A DNA stretch of 64,000 nt, taken from NCBI GenBank assembly GCA_033026295.1, contig CM065176.1, positions 9,279,945-9,343,944 on the forward strand. Direction: 5' to 3'. Position 1 is the first letter of the stretch. Every line of letters begins with the position of its first letter. The notes below the pieces were generated by a model. That model did no database searches and was not told the origin of the DNA. It was given only the letters and a program-made list of their open reading frames with translations. Source of the stretch: Channa striata. Lineage: Eukaryota; Chordata; Actinopteri; Anabantiformes; Channidae. Both the position numbers and the translations under genes were made by a program. Positions 11,134-22,969 of the stretch are shown piece by piece.

Positions 11134-14100
11134 TCCAGCCCCAACTCTAAGCTGAGACCCAGATCTAGGGAGGACTGGAGCCCAGCAGCGGGCCACTACC
11201 TGGATGTGGAGAACCACAGTGAAAACCCTCTGCTCGTCAGCAAGCAGTCAGACCTCACTGACAAAGATGCAGGTGCCGAAGGTGCTTTATCTACGCAAAC
11301 CAGGAAGTCCCAGTACGAGCCCTTAGATTTGTCCGTCAGGCCCGAGTCTGTCACGTCTCATTCATCCATATCTCCCGCTGTACTTGTACAGATGTCTGGT
11401 GTTTTTTGTAATGGGCTCTCCTCCTCGATTACCCGTGGGCTACAAAGTTTCTCTAATGCCGCAGCTGAACTCAGTGTGAAACCTGGATATCAGTGTGACC
11501 TTTCCGTGCAGGGAACAAAGGAAGAGATGAACACACAGAACGCGAGCTCCACGTGTCACAATGGCGAAGCTGAGTTTGAGAACTTCGAGCAAGGCAGGGA
11601 GGGCGAAAATGACGAGGCTGCAAAGTGGAAGATGCTGAAAAATAATGTCCTGGAGCCAGAGGAGCCTGGACAAGCCAGCACTGATTTCCAGGTTCTTGGA
11701 GAAAAGAACCAGGACAAGTCAGGGCTTTGGGGCAGAGCTGCGGCTGAACCGCCCATCTCCTCTCTGGAGAACTTGACTCCAGGACAGGCCGATCCACTCC
11801 AGCACCAGAGCGGCCTGATCTCCTTCCTCAGATCCCAGGGGAACCTGAGCGGTGCGCCTGCCAGCGCACATACGGCCAGTCTGAATGGTGGGGGGAATAT
11901 GGAGAAAGATGTTGGATCAGGTGAGCATCAGCGTATATATCATAAACGTTTAATGCAGCTGTCCCTGTTGTCGACATGGAGCCAGCACTGGTTCCATATT
12001 TGAAAGTATCTAGTGCCCCCTAGTGGACAAAGAGCAGTGATCAGGGTTTATTTCATCTTGTTATCTCCCCTCTCGTGCTTTGTACCATCCCATCTAAAAT
12101 GTGACAGACCACTGCAGATGGGAATATAACAGTATTACAATTAGTCAGTTAATTCCATGTTTAATTGGCTGACTCACGCACTGGCTGTACGTTTTGTGGC
12201 AATGCGTGACATTGTCAGTCACAAGGATGCTGCTATAGGGATCCAAAAAAAGTTTTTGGCAATATCTCAGCCCTTATCACCTGACAGCGGATGTGTGAAG
12301 AGTGAGTGTGAGTGTGTGAATGAATCATACCAATTACGAATAACACACTTCCCTTATACTTATAGCACTTTAGTTTTTTTCTCTTGCCAGATCTTATCTC
12401 TGATCTCAAATAAGGGCTAAAGAAGACACAGGTGTGTGGCACTGATTACCCCTACACTTTAAAGGATGATATAATCTACTTGTGTGATAGGTTACAAATC
12501 GCCCAAACCAATGGAGCTCGCTGATGGAGAGGCTTAAGCTCTTGTACTGGTGTGATATGCTTGTTGAGTGCAGGTTTAATAATGCTGTCTCTCAGGAGAG
12601 GGAATCCAACAGCTGGGGTCTTTGATATGCATGTATTATGAGTGCAACATGATACACCTTCCCTCTGATCCCCCTCTTATTCAGAAACTCAATATGTTCA
12701 TGTGAAAGACAGGAAAGTGCCTGTCAACTCCATTAGGGATTAACATCTGTTCCCTTTCTTTATGATTCTAACAGCAAGATGTAGTTTTCTATTTGGTTGT
12801 ACAGATGGCTATTATAATATTCCAAAAAGCACCCCTCCCCTGCAACTCCTGTCAGAGCCGTCACACTGCTCATGTTTCTTTCTTGCTTTTATTGTCTATA
12901 ATGCTGTTTGGATTGAAAAATTAGATAGGGTTTAGAGAAGCTGGCGCGTTTGGGTTGTCTTCTGAGCAAATTTTTCCTTAGAGCAACTGGCATGATTTTC
13001 TTCAAATGCAGCATATTTTACTATAACTATCGCTTGTGTTTTCCAGCAATATGATCAAAGTATTGCTAGCTGCAGAGAGGAATTTCAAACATGGCTTTGC
13101 TTTTGTTCGATGCAGATTGATCCCACGTATTTTTATTCCCTTCTTGCGGAGGTAGATGTCAGTGACACTGTGAACACCCGTCAGTCAAACGGGACATTGA
13201 GATGGGCAACTGACCTTGAGAGTCCACTGAACGTCCTCTAAAACTGAACCAAGCAGGTGGTCCAGCCGCCTGTCATGTCTGCAGTGCTGACCAGGTGGCT
13301 TTGTCATGAGGCTGTCTCCTGTTGCCCCCATCCTCTCCATACTGTATGGCACATCGAGTGGCATGGTGACATATTGCCGGGCAGTTTGGACATGGAGTGA
13401 TGTGTTTGTGATGACAGTTCAGGTCGGCTCCAATGTGCCAACAGTGGTAATTGGCCAGATGGTGACCTCTGGTTGAACCTGTCTGCATGCTCATTAGTCT
13501 CACTGAGCCCTCCCTTGTGTTTTAAACAGAAACTCTCACTTCTGCGCTGCTCACATGGATCCGCTAGATGGCAACATTTACCACCGTAACAGCTGAGATG
13601 CTGCAAACGCCTCCAAACGTTTCTTCACCAAGCAGTGAGGGATGCATTCCTGTTTTACTCATGTGGTCGGGTACAACTCAGTTCCATCTCTCCAGTCTCG
13701 ACTTTCTGTAAATCAGTTAACCAGCTCACTAAACCGACAGACTCTCGTGTGACATTATATCAGACCCCTCCGACGTCTGAGAACAGGCGAATATGAGAAG
13801 ATCGATAAAGACGGGATTAAGAATGAAAGAACGCGGAGGGACGGAGAGAAAGAGAGGGCCCTGATTTGAAAGGTTGAAAGGGGTGAGTCATTATCTCATT
13901 GTCTGACCTCTGTATACCCTCCGCAGAGAGGGTGACAGAAAGCGAGAGAAAAGGGGAAGAGAAAGATCACCATAGATGGAGATGGATGGAGCGACAGCGA
14001 GGTGAAAGAGGAGCGGTGGTGCTGGCCGTCTCTGTGAGCAGATGTCGTTTGAGGGCAGCGAGAGGGCAGCGCGGCCTGCCTTTGTGCCGTGTTTCTCCCC

Positions 14101-15588
14101 ATAGAGATAATGAAGGGTGGAGCACTGGGAAGGATGTGCAGTCATCACTCACTGTCTGTGTGCCATCAGAGCTCAGGCCTGTGTCATCCGTCACCATTCA
14201 GCTCCTCTGGCCCCCTTCGGCCCCGCCACTGTCATCATGGTCATTATCTCGGCCTGTGACACACAACACACTCTTACTGCACACACACAAACACACACAC
14301 AGAGGACAACATGTATGCAGGTGGAAACATACACGTGTGTGCAACCTTGTGCAAATATGCAGGTAGTAAAGGCAGGGTTTTTTCAAATATTAAATTCAAC
14401 ATACAGTAAAAGTAAACTTTTAAAAGCACAGCACTTCTTTTCCTTATATATACTTTTCATCAAACAAAAGAAGCCAAAGTTTGGAGTTGCCGTAACTTAA
14501 TCTGTACATCTTTACGTGAATATTATAAGGTCTAAAATTTTGATTTAAGCAGTTACTGATCTGACTGAAGGATATGTAAAATTTGAATTGTTACATATCT
14601 GAACCCATTTTCCAAATTATCACTGTTCACATTTCAGTCAGTACCATAACATGCTGAGCTCCCAGCCTTAATTACCAACTAAAAATACAAACTCATACTT
14701 AATGCAGCCGTTTGGCAGTTAGGTAAAATACTGTTTTTCTTTCTTTCAGATAATTAATTGAGAAATGTTACACCGTTTTCACATGTATTTATAAACCTGA
14801 AAGCAGGGAGAAAGAGTCCAAAAGTAACAAAATTCATCTATCAGCACAAAGCTTAATAATTAGTTATACCTAATTTGTTTAATTTGTACAAAAACCAAAT
14901 TGTAAAAATAAAAAGTCACGGTTTCACAGAGAGCGTTTTGTGCTCGATTGTTCTTGGCCAGTTAAATGACTTTGATAGAGAGAAGTTTCAGGAGGCGAAG
15001 AACACAAATGATGAAATAATCATAGAGATTTCAAACAAAGCCCCAGGCGAGATTTTGGTGATTTTGACCTCACAGTGGTAATAAACAAAACTCACGGTTC
15101 AAGCCGTAGACGGAGTTCCGGCTTCACTTTTGACCAAGCGTATTTGCTGTGTCTGCACAAACGCTTTTGCTATGCGATGAGTGATTATTATTATTTCAGA
15201 TGTGCCCGGTTTCAAGTTTACCTTCAAATAAAGTGCTTTCAATTATCGGGGTGAGCAAACAGCTGAGGCTGATTTTCTGACTGACTGCTGACTTACAGTA
15301 GTTGTGGTGAGGTTGCCGTATTCCCAGAGCTCAGCAGCTCCTTTGTTTTTTTACGGTGTAATCTTAACCAAAGGAAGTGATGGGCAAAGCTCGGACTTAT
15401 AATAAAGCAGAATAATCCTTTAATGCAGTCCAGTGTCTTATACAAAGCCAAAATCTGTATCACTCTGTTTTTCTTTTACCATTGGCCCATCTTCAGTCTT
15501 TCTCTCAACACCACATAATCCCACGCCTCTCATTTCCTGTCCAGCCTGTTTGTGTGTCTATGCGTGTGAACATGTATATGAGTGCACG

Positions 15589-15623
<35 letters not shown>

Positions 15624-16404
15624 ATATCTGGTCTGAAGCTGTGGCTAGAGCAGCCTATGATTGGGGGATCATGTGGTGAAGAGATGGATGGCTCCAAGCC
15701 TACTGCTGTCTCCTCTAATTGTAAAATATTAGTTGCATTAGACTCTGGCCTGTGATTAATGGAACTTATTTGGAGGTTGCCCTCTCTTGGACCTCCCCTC
15801 TCCTCTGGTGGGAGTGAAGAAAGAACAGCAGACCCGGGAAGATGAGAAGGAGGGAGAAAAAGAAAGACGATAGAGGCAGAGAGAAGGAAACCAGCAGGGC
15901 AACAAGCAACTGATGTCGACACGGGACCTCTCGGCTTCATATTTATGGAAGTTATGGGGTACAGACCTGTTTCATCTGAGCGAATTTACATCTTTTTAAC
16001 GAGACTGAGAGAAATCTGTTCAGTTTATAAAGTCACAATGGATGTGTGAAGTTTGCAGGAGTGAAGCGACAGTTTTATAGTTTTCTGCATGGAAGAGAGA
16101 GGCGTTCAGTAAATGAGCTTAAGAAATCAGATGTGTGTTTTTTGTTGTCCTGCCCCGTTTTTCCACTTCCGGTGATTGAGGCATGGAAAAGTTGAGGTGA
16201 GACAGGTGGAGTTTAACACGAACCACAAACTGTGCTCTATACATGGATTTTGACAAAGCTTTCTTTTACTATTGTTCCTCCCAGACAGACCCCCCCCCCC
16301 CACTTCCCTCGCTATACTACTCTCTCTCACACTAACACACGAACCCCTCTGTGCCATCCTGATGATATTCAGATGTGTCAGCCTTTATCCTCTCTCTGAC
16401 TAGT

Positions 16405-16446
<42 letters not shown>

Positions 16447-17985
16447 TTTACGGCCATCAGGTTATTATACACCAACAGATGGAGCATTACCTTTTATTGC
16501 TCGCACCTTCTGTGAGTTTTCCCACTTTTCCTCCCAAAAACACCTTTTTTATGTAGATGTGAAAGCAAGAGCTCAGCTGCGTGCAGCTGTCTCAGCTCTG
16601 ATGAGGAGCATGATAGAGAGGAAGAGGCGAGGGCGGGGTGAAAAGGCTGAGACAGCCCTCAGTTTTTGGGAAGTGATGTCAAATGACATCAGCACGTAAT
16701 GGTTTACTGTAACCATGAATCACAGAAAAACACATTGAAGTGTTAGACAGAGGGGAAAAGAGAAAGTCATTATATGAGGTAACATCTCAAAAATAGCACG
16801 GCAGTGAACAAGGACACATGGCTGTCTAGGTAGGAAGTAAATGACTCATCCAGTGCAGTTTTTGTTTTGATCTTAGCAACACCTTCAGGCTTTGGTGTCA
16901 TACTGATTTTTATTGAGGTCAGGTAAACTTCTGGAAGCTATTAACAATATGCTTTGTTGTTTGTATCTTAAAGGTACAACGTGTGTCATGCGGGTTGACA
17001 TTACTGGTAGTGGAGTTCTGTAGCGGCCACTAAAGAGAGTGACAGACAGGAAGTTTTGGCATGCCTTGCCTCCCAGCTGCAGACGTCTGTCATTCCTCAG
17101 CTCAACACTTGTGCGTGTTTATTTGTGTGTGTGTGTGTGTGTGTGTATTTCTGTGGTGAGCAGGAAATGTGTTACATGAATTAAAACTTGCTGGCCTTTC
17201 TGTTAAAACGTTTCAGCCTATGACATTATTTTGGTAAATTTAAGGTGTGAATTCTAATTATGAGACTATGTTTAGACAATTTTATTTTTACATTTTTCAA
17301 CACAGACTTTTTCACACTATATCTAAGAGGAAATGTTCTGAACCCCATTAAAACTTTAAATATATGTGTGACTTTTTTCCTTAAACTTACTTCCTGCACT
17401 TATACTGTCTACAATTCTACGATTATTCAAAACTGACCTGTCAAGAATTATACTTGATATGCTGAATTACTTTTCATACATTTTTCACAGTAAATCAATC
17501 TCATCCTGCTTATTTCCACAAAAGAATTTTATGAATGGGAACCTGTTGCTTCCTGTTAGGTTTTGTAAAAAAAAAAAAAGTCACAGGTGTTGGTTTGCTT
17601 TGATTGGATTTACTCACTAATAAATGCTCGTGTTTTAAAAGTCATCGAGTGGGGTTGGACAGATTTGTTATTCGCCACGTGTTAATTAAAAAGAAACTGC
17701 AGAGGTTAAGTTACTAAAAAGTTTTGCGTCCGCTTCCTTTTTTCCCCAGCTCGGAAGCCATTCCAGTGCAGATACTGCCCCTACAGCGCCTCCCAGAAGG
17801 GCAACCTGAAGACCCACGTCCTCTGTGTCCACCGTAAGCCCTTTGACAACAGCCTCTACCCTGACCGCCGCCTCCGACGCTCGCATACGCCTCAGAGGTC
17901 CTCCAGAGCGCCTCAGAGCATCACGGGAGACAACCACGCTCCAGGGAGAGACCAGATCGGCATGACATCGCTCTGTGGGACTTGA
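3840..17985 (+). CDS. znf536: znf536-like C2H2 zinc-finger transcription factor, three coding exons (join 3840-5457, 10952-11920, 17750-17985)
   Basis: Predicted nuclear C2H2 zinc-finger repressor of the ZNF536/ZNF516/ZNF217 group; ZNF536 is known as a brain-expressed repressor of neuronal differentiation genes. The three exons splice in phase 1 at both introns and give 940 residues. Six intact N-terminal fingers come in three pairs: Cys53-His73 and Cys81-His101, Cys200-His221 and Cys226-His247, Cys274-His294 and Cys302-His322. A degenerate finger lies at about 544-568, a PLDLS CtBP-type motif at 663-667, and one intact C-terminal finger at Cys869-His890. The stretch MALLANQ, the RYPCPLC-like first finger and the QYEPLDLSVRP block match ZNF536 as I recall it, rather than ZNF516. 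Human ZNF536 is about 1300 residues, so this copy is short; the missing parts are the N-terminus and two middle fingers. Convergent with tshz3 downstream, the same neighbour as in mammals. It may be one of two teleost duplicates; a or b cannot be told here. Confidence 0.88.
5491..5940. repeat. Diverged tandem duplication at the start of the znf536 intron
   Basis: Two copies offset by 247 bp: about 5491-5700 and 5738-5940. Both share TTCTGTAG, TTGATTTTACAC, ACTCAACAGGAAGTGA, TAGGACTACTGCTTAGC and AATTGGGGTTATTGTTTCAC in the same order. The second copy lacks about 12 bases after the TTTTACAC block. Copy one begins about 33 bases past the splice donor. Confidence 0.85.
6391..6506. repeat. Imperfect minisatellite, four units of about 24-32 bp
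   Basis: Units begin CAYCTRGTG/A followed by a T run and GATTTGAT: starts at 6391, 6422, 6451 and 6483. Units differ at several positions and the last is shortened. Confidence 0.75.
7190..7330. promoter_or_regulatory. Candidate intronic enhancer with adjacent TALE and homeodomain motifs
   Basis: TGACAG at 7266-7271 is followed one base later by the palindrome TTAATTAA (7273-7280), in non-repetitive sequence of the first znf536 intron. Function is inferred from motif spacing only. Confidence 0.28.
7500..7980. promoter_or_regulatory. Candidate conserved noncoding element in the first znf536 intron
   Basis: Low-repeat sequence with many homeodomain-like cores (ATTATTCAT, GAATTACTC, TTTAATTATAATC, GATTAAGAATAATG). 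It resembles vertebrate conserved noncoding elements in composition. No alignment was made. Confidence 0.28.
10952..11920 (+). CDS. znf536: znf536 coding exon B: degenerate finger, poly-Ser and CtBP motif
   Basis: Encodes residues 540-862 and the first base of codon 863. The acceptor is TTCTGCATTAG at 10941-10951 and the donor CAG|GTGAGC at 11920/11921; both flanking introns are phase 1. It opens with the linker GEK and a finger-like unit whose second zinc cysteine is replaced (Cys546, then Pro-Leu-Ser-Ser-Asp, with His563 and His568 kept). Next come a run of 11 serines (592-602, nine AGC codons at 11107-11133) and the conserved block QYEPLDLSVRP, in which PLDLS (11320-11334) is a canonical CtBP-binding motif. 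The rest is acidic and low in recognisable structure. The end of the exon (SGLISFLRS) resembles the C-terminal LSVLRAYSS part of ZNF536. Confidence 0.85.
15591..15622. repeat. (TG)n microsatellite
   Basis: About 16 uninterrupted TG units in the second znf536 intron. Confidence 0.95.
16403..16444. repeat. (GT)n microsatellite
   Basis: About 20 GT units, with one GA interruption near the left end, in the second znf536 intron. Confidence 0.95.
17124..17147. repeat. (GT)n microsatellite
   Basis: About 12 GT units, 600 bp before the final znf536 exon. Confidence 0.93.
17750..17985 (+). CDS. znf536: znf536 terminal coding exon C: final C2H2 finger and C-terminus
   Basis: Encodes residues 863 (completed here as Ala) to 940, then TGA at 17983-17985. 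The acceptor is a strong pyrimidine tract ending CCCCAG at 17749. It carries one intact finger (Cys869, Cys872, His885, His890) with the SASQKGNLKTH recognition region, then KPFDNSLYPDRR and a basic, polar tail. The phase-1 junction joins cleanly to exon B as Ser-Ala-Arg-Lys-Pro-Phe. Terminal fingers of this type are found in the ZNF536/ZNF516 group. The human reference isoform I remember ends without it, so this exon may belong to a particular isoform. Confidence 0.82.
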
Positions 17986-18195
17986 TGTTGTCATGGCAAC
18001 AGCGGATACAGACAGTTATGAATATTGTTTTAAACTTCACCTCGAAAGGTTTAGGATGATTGAGATTGTTAAAAAAAAAAACATTAACAACCAACCTTGA
18101 TGTACATTCCAGTGTTTACTTGAAGAGCCACAGTACGTATTTATCTGTAGCAAAAGAAGCTGCCTATAATAATAAAAGTCCCTTGTGATGTGAAC
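17986..18195 (+). other. znf536: znf536 3' untranslated region
   Basis: Runs from the stop codon to a likely cleavage site about 20 nt past the AATAAA at 18171-18176. It is short (about 210 nt), with an 11-nt A run near 18070. The exact end is an estimate. Confidence 0.55.
18171..18176 (+). terminator. Polyadenylation signal AATAAA of znf536
   Basis: Canonical hexamer about 190 nt after the znf536 stop codon, followed within 30 nt by a GT-rich stretch (18183-18200) of the kind that directs 3' end cleavage. It is the first such hexamer after the stop. Confidence 0.6.
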
Positions 18196-18899
18196 GTGTA
18201 AGCTGAGGTATTTAGTGCCGTTTTGTCAAAAGTGTCCAAACGATTCACTAGTGTTTACATGCATCTATCAGTTCAACACTTGTCTGATAGGGAAAATGTA
18301 CCATTCCTGCCCAGAGCACTTGTTCTTTCATCCAGTAAATACTCTGTGTTACGTTTTTGTAAATATCACTCGATTTCCCTTCCAGTCCAGAAGTCTTGTC
18401 TATCTGTCAGGATATGGTGCCAGATGTTCGGGCTTTAATCGCAGCAGATGTAATGAAGTAGAATGTTGCACATCGAAGCTTCCATTTGTTCTGGATTCCA
18501 CTCCAGGGAGAAAGCCTCTCTCACATATAATTATTGCCCATTAACTCCTATGCTTCATGCCCTCGTGCTGGAACAATGTTCAATTAAGGGGAACCAAGGA
18601 AATGGAAAAACTGCAGAGATTCAATGATAGTACATTCAAATATCCTTTTTTTTACTACTTAAAAAAAAAAGGAGTGAAACCACCCATCTGTGTGTAGAAG
18701 AGATCTGCCCACTAGTGTAAAATGGATCCAATCAACGCGGCTATCGTACGCCGCTGCCCCTGCTGCCGCTGCTGCCACTGCCGTGTGTGGTAATTTTAGC
18801 GTGATCTGAATCTGGGCTGCTGCAGCCTCCCGTGCCAGTAGCCTGCCTGCACACTCAGAGATCACCTTGGGCAGCTGTGTGCCTGTTCAGCTGGGGCCT

Positions 18900-19060
18900 T
18901 GTAGCCACAGCGATGTGACTTTGACTGACAGTCGGCCTGACAACTCCATTCATGCGCCACCTGCTAGCTGTCAATCAGGGCGGCCATCCTGGGGCTATTG
19001 ACAGAGCTGTCAGCCTGTGTGAGATGTGTCTGTCAAAGCCCACCCACTCTGCCACTCTGT
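18900..19060. promoter_or_regulatory. Candidate enhancer: cluster of TALE (PBX/MEIS) motifs
   Basis: Contains one perfect CTGTCAATCA (18968-18977), the reverse complement of the PBX-MEIS composite site TGATTGACAG. It also has TGACAG at 18926-18931, ATTGACAG ending 19004, and CTGTCA at 19007 and 19030. The motif density is seen in the sequence; enhancer activity is inferred. Confidence 0.35.
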
Positions 19061-19679
19061 CTCCCTGCCTGGGCAGTCTGACATTCGTTTACTGTCCTCC
19101 TTCCATCCGTCCATCCCTTCAGTCTCTTTCTCTTGCTTCCGCTCTCTCCATCGGCCCGTCTCCTGTCTGTTTCCCATCAGAGACACGGCAGCCCCTTAAT
19201 CCCCGATCCAATCGCAGATTCTTTGGGTACACATTTGTCATCCTCAAACCCTCTGCTTTTTCTAATGGAGTGCTTCACAAACACTTTTGCAGGCGACTCA
19301 GGCCTGATATACATGTGCCTTTGTAGCCGTCGCTTGTATTTGTGTGTCCCCTGTCAGCGCTGAATGCCTCTCTCTCCTCTCCTATTCCCCAAAATGTCTC
19401 TATCCGCCCTCACCCCCCCTCCTCCTGCCCACTCACCCTTCATCTCCCTACCTGTGGTGTGGGCCTACAGCTGACTGGCTAATCAGAGGCTTGTCATACC
19501 TGTCAATACTTTTTCAGGCCAGATCAAACCAGACCAGACCAGAGCGTCTTGTGACTTGACCAAGGGCACAGAGATTTGTAGTGAAGGAAGCAAATGCTCC
19601 GAAATCTCCCAGCGTTGTAGATTTTCTGTCACTTGAACCCCTCCAACAGCCCTCTGGATATGGATCATCCCTGAGGCCT

Positions 19680-19770
19680 CATCCTGTCAAACTTCCTAAT
19701 TAAGCACAGTTTCCCTTAAAGCAGGACCCTTTAATTAATGCTGGGGAAGTTTGTTAATTACGCCTAATGG
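19680..19770. promoter_or_regulatory. Candidate conserved element with three TAATTA homeodomain cores
   Basis: TAATTA occurs at 19698-19703, 19732-19737 and 19755-19760, separated by GC-containing, non-repetitive sequence. This is typical of vertebrate developmental enhancers near transcription-factor genes, but conservation was not tested. Confidence 0.3.
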
Positions 19771-22700
19771 TGATGAATGTTTTAGTTAACGTCTCACTAC
19801 CAAAGTCAATGTCATACTCGGGCTTTTTGCTGGTTTGTAAGGGCTCATCTCTCATCATCAGCGCAGTCGTCTTTTTTTCACAGTCCTTAGTGTTGTTTTG
19901 TGTTTGAACTCGGGGACTCGTCGTGTCGGGTCTTTAATCTAAAAAAGGCAGTTTGCATGTTATCAAGTTCTGTCGTGCTTTTAAAGCCTGATTGGCTTGA
20001 CAGATAAGTGAAATACGCAGATGCAAAATTCCTGTATTTCAACCATCTAAGCTTCGGCTCACCTTGACCTTTTGCTAAGAGTGACATCCTGTTTACCTGC
20101 AGTAAATCAATCCTCATTCTCTGACACCTATAAATAACCCGTCTCTGGAGAAAAGGCAGACCTGCCATCTTCCAGACTGTCTGCGTGAGGTTTATCCCGT
20201 GACCCCCAGATCGGAACTGTGTCACTATCGACTTAATCTGAAATGTTCTATGAAAGTGTATGTTTGAAACACACAAATGAGATATAGACAAAGCCCACAT
20301 CCTAACACATCATCGCCCTGTTTTCCCTTTATTAATGCACGTTCCCTCATCATTATCCATCCCATCATTATTACTATTTACAGTTGCTTATCTGCGGCCC
20401 ATGTTTGAGGTCTCTCTCTCAGCCTCGTTGAGAGAGGCGGGCCATGTACGGCTAATCAGCCTGAATAAGTAAAGGAAACAGTTTGACAGGCCAGGTAATG
20501 AGAAGTAATGAATCACTAATCACAGTCTCTTACAACCCTTGGAGCACAGATGAAAAATTAAAGGTAATTAGCTAGCACAGTTGTGAAAACAATATTTAAG
20601 ACTGTTGGCATCACATGGCACAGACTTAACAGATTTTCTCTGCCGACAACATACATCAACACTGCACTGAAGTCCTAATATCAAGCTGTTATTGGAAAAG
20701 CTTTCTTAATGTAATTTTAGTGACTGATCTGATCAGGGTATACAAGTCTCCTTTTTTTTTTTTCTCCTGCAGGCAATCTTGCCAAACCACAAGCATGAAA
20801 AATGTTTCGTTTAGGTTTTCCCTTAGGATACTCCCTACTGAGGAAAAGGGGGAACATGCCAGGAACATGCTTCTGAGACTGGGTTTTGGTAAAAGTAACT
20901 CTGGGGAACAGCAGTGTGTGAGATAATGTGCAGTCTCTACTTCACACACACGCGCGCGCTCACAGGTATAGAGTGTAAGGTAATTCAGAGACATGTGGTC
21001 AGAATCCTCGGCAGCTCTCCTGCGCCTGACAGCAGAGTGAGGGATGCTTTGACAGAACCCATGTTTGATAAGTCTGCGTGAGACTCAAAGTACAGGATCC
21101 AGACATGGGCTGTCAGTCAAAGCCGGCACATCTCCCATCTGAGACGTGCCAGTTTAGTCACAGTTACAAAGGAACTAATATGCGTTAACTGGAGCAAGGC
21201 ACACATATGGGCCTGGTAGAGCCCTGTGTCCCGAGGCTGGGATTGAACGGATGCCAAAGAACATAAGCCCAAGATATAAAAAGAATTACAAGGGGACAAA
21301 TAAAACATGGGGATTATGTCAGTGTGAGAAATGGAGGCGTTGTAATTCTGCATGTGTGCCGACTCGCCTCTCCTGTTTCAGCATCCAGGGCCTGTGGGCT
21401 GTAGCCCCGCAGTCCTGCACCTGTGCTCCGAGGATCCAGGAGCTTTGGGGACAGAATGGAGATGAGGCTGTTGTACTGTATGTGTCAGGGAGGGGAGGGG
21501 GAGAGTTGGAGGAGAAAAGTGGGACAGAACCAACTGATTCGGGGAGTTGGAGACAGCAATCAGGCCCCAGAATGCTGTATCTGCCACATCAGACGCCAGC
21601 ACCCATGTTTCGAGTCTTAGGCGCAGATGTAGGAGACTAACCCCCTCTCATATCGTACAATACACATGTTCAGTTAAATACCAGTGACAGGAAGTGACTA
21701 GATTTAAGCCCACAGCTACTCCCCTGCTCAGCCACTCGTGTCGTGTTATCGCCCAAAGTTCATTTGAGTTTTAAGCCTCCTCTCGTTCTCTCTCTCCCTT
21801 CTCGCGTTCTGCTGAAAAGACCTGTCTTGCATAACAAACAATTGCACCAAACTCCATTAAAATCACTTCATGGGCATGTGATAGTGCCTCAAGTTAAAGG
21901 CTGTAATTGAAAAGCATTTGACAAACCACGCACCGCAAAGTGGCAATAGACAAGCTGTGATTCTCACTTGAGTTATTCAGTGGAAATGATTATCATTATT
22001 TTATTCGGCGCCCTACACAACTTGCTTGAAAAGTACGTCTCTAAAACAGTGATTTTCGGGTTTGTTCATGCTAACGATCTTGGGATGGATAGACGCCCAG
22101 ATAATGATTTTCTTTGTCACTACATGAGTCAGTATATAATGACCAACGGAAGCTACTGCGGAGGAAATAAAAGCAAAAATGAGTCTCTTTGACATTTGTT
22201 TTTTTGGATCCAGTGACACCTAAGCAGGGCTGCCTGAATGCCATTTTGACAACTTACTGTTCTCCAACCTGCACTGAAGCGCAATGTAACCAGTCAAACC
22301 CTAAGAAGTGGAAAGTCTCCCTGGGAAGATGCTCCCGTCCATTGATTTGAAGTGACAGCCACATCCTTGACAAACACACCTGTCATTGTTCAAGTCACAT
22401 CACATTTTCAGTTTCATAGACAGAAGACAGTAGAGGTGTGCAGGTGTGTGTGTGTGTGTGTTTACGCACATGTGAGCACGAGTGCCCATAAGAAAGTTTC
22501 TTCCTTTTTTGTGGATAGATACGTCCACACTGCACCAGCTGTTGTTCAGGAACGCAGCCAGGTCCTTTCACTGGCTTCCTCGGCCTGTGTTTATGAAACA
22601 AGACATCTGGGCTATTTATTTTCAAACACACATCAGAAATGGATTTAATGTGCCAGAACCTGCTGACCATCACTCTGTGTGTTTAAGTTTGTGTCACTGG

Positions 22701-22963
22701 GCTGGTCAGATAATATTGTTGGTGTGTCTCTGCAGTGGTGTGGCAAGTTGTCTGGGGGGAGGGGCTGGTTATCGGGAAAGAGGGAGGGGGTGGGTGATGA
22801 GCTGCTGCAATAATAAGCAGATTTTAATGATTTACTATAAATCAGCAGCCGAGGCCTCTGCTTGGGGAGACTGAGGGGGATGACAGCTCCTGACTCACAC
22901 ACCTCGCAAATGCCTTGCTGATGATGTGTATGCTCTTCAGATCATCAATCACTGAGTGGAAGC

Positions 22964-22969
<6 letters not shown>

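Larger units (their letters stand above)
11921..17749 (+). other. znf536: znf536 intron B-C (5.8 kb, phase 1)
   Basis: Bounded by CAG|GTGAGC and CCCCAG. It contains three long GT microsatellites (15591-15622, 16403-16444, 17124-17147) and a C run near 16291. No exon-like frame was recognised. Confidence 0.75.

Noticed and set aside
13899..14366. 155-codon open frame on the + strand in the second znf536 intron
   Set aside because: Ends in CA-repeat translation (HTHKHTH) and shows no family similarity.
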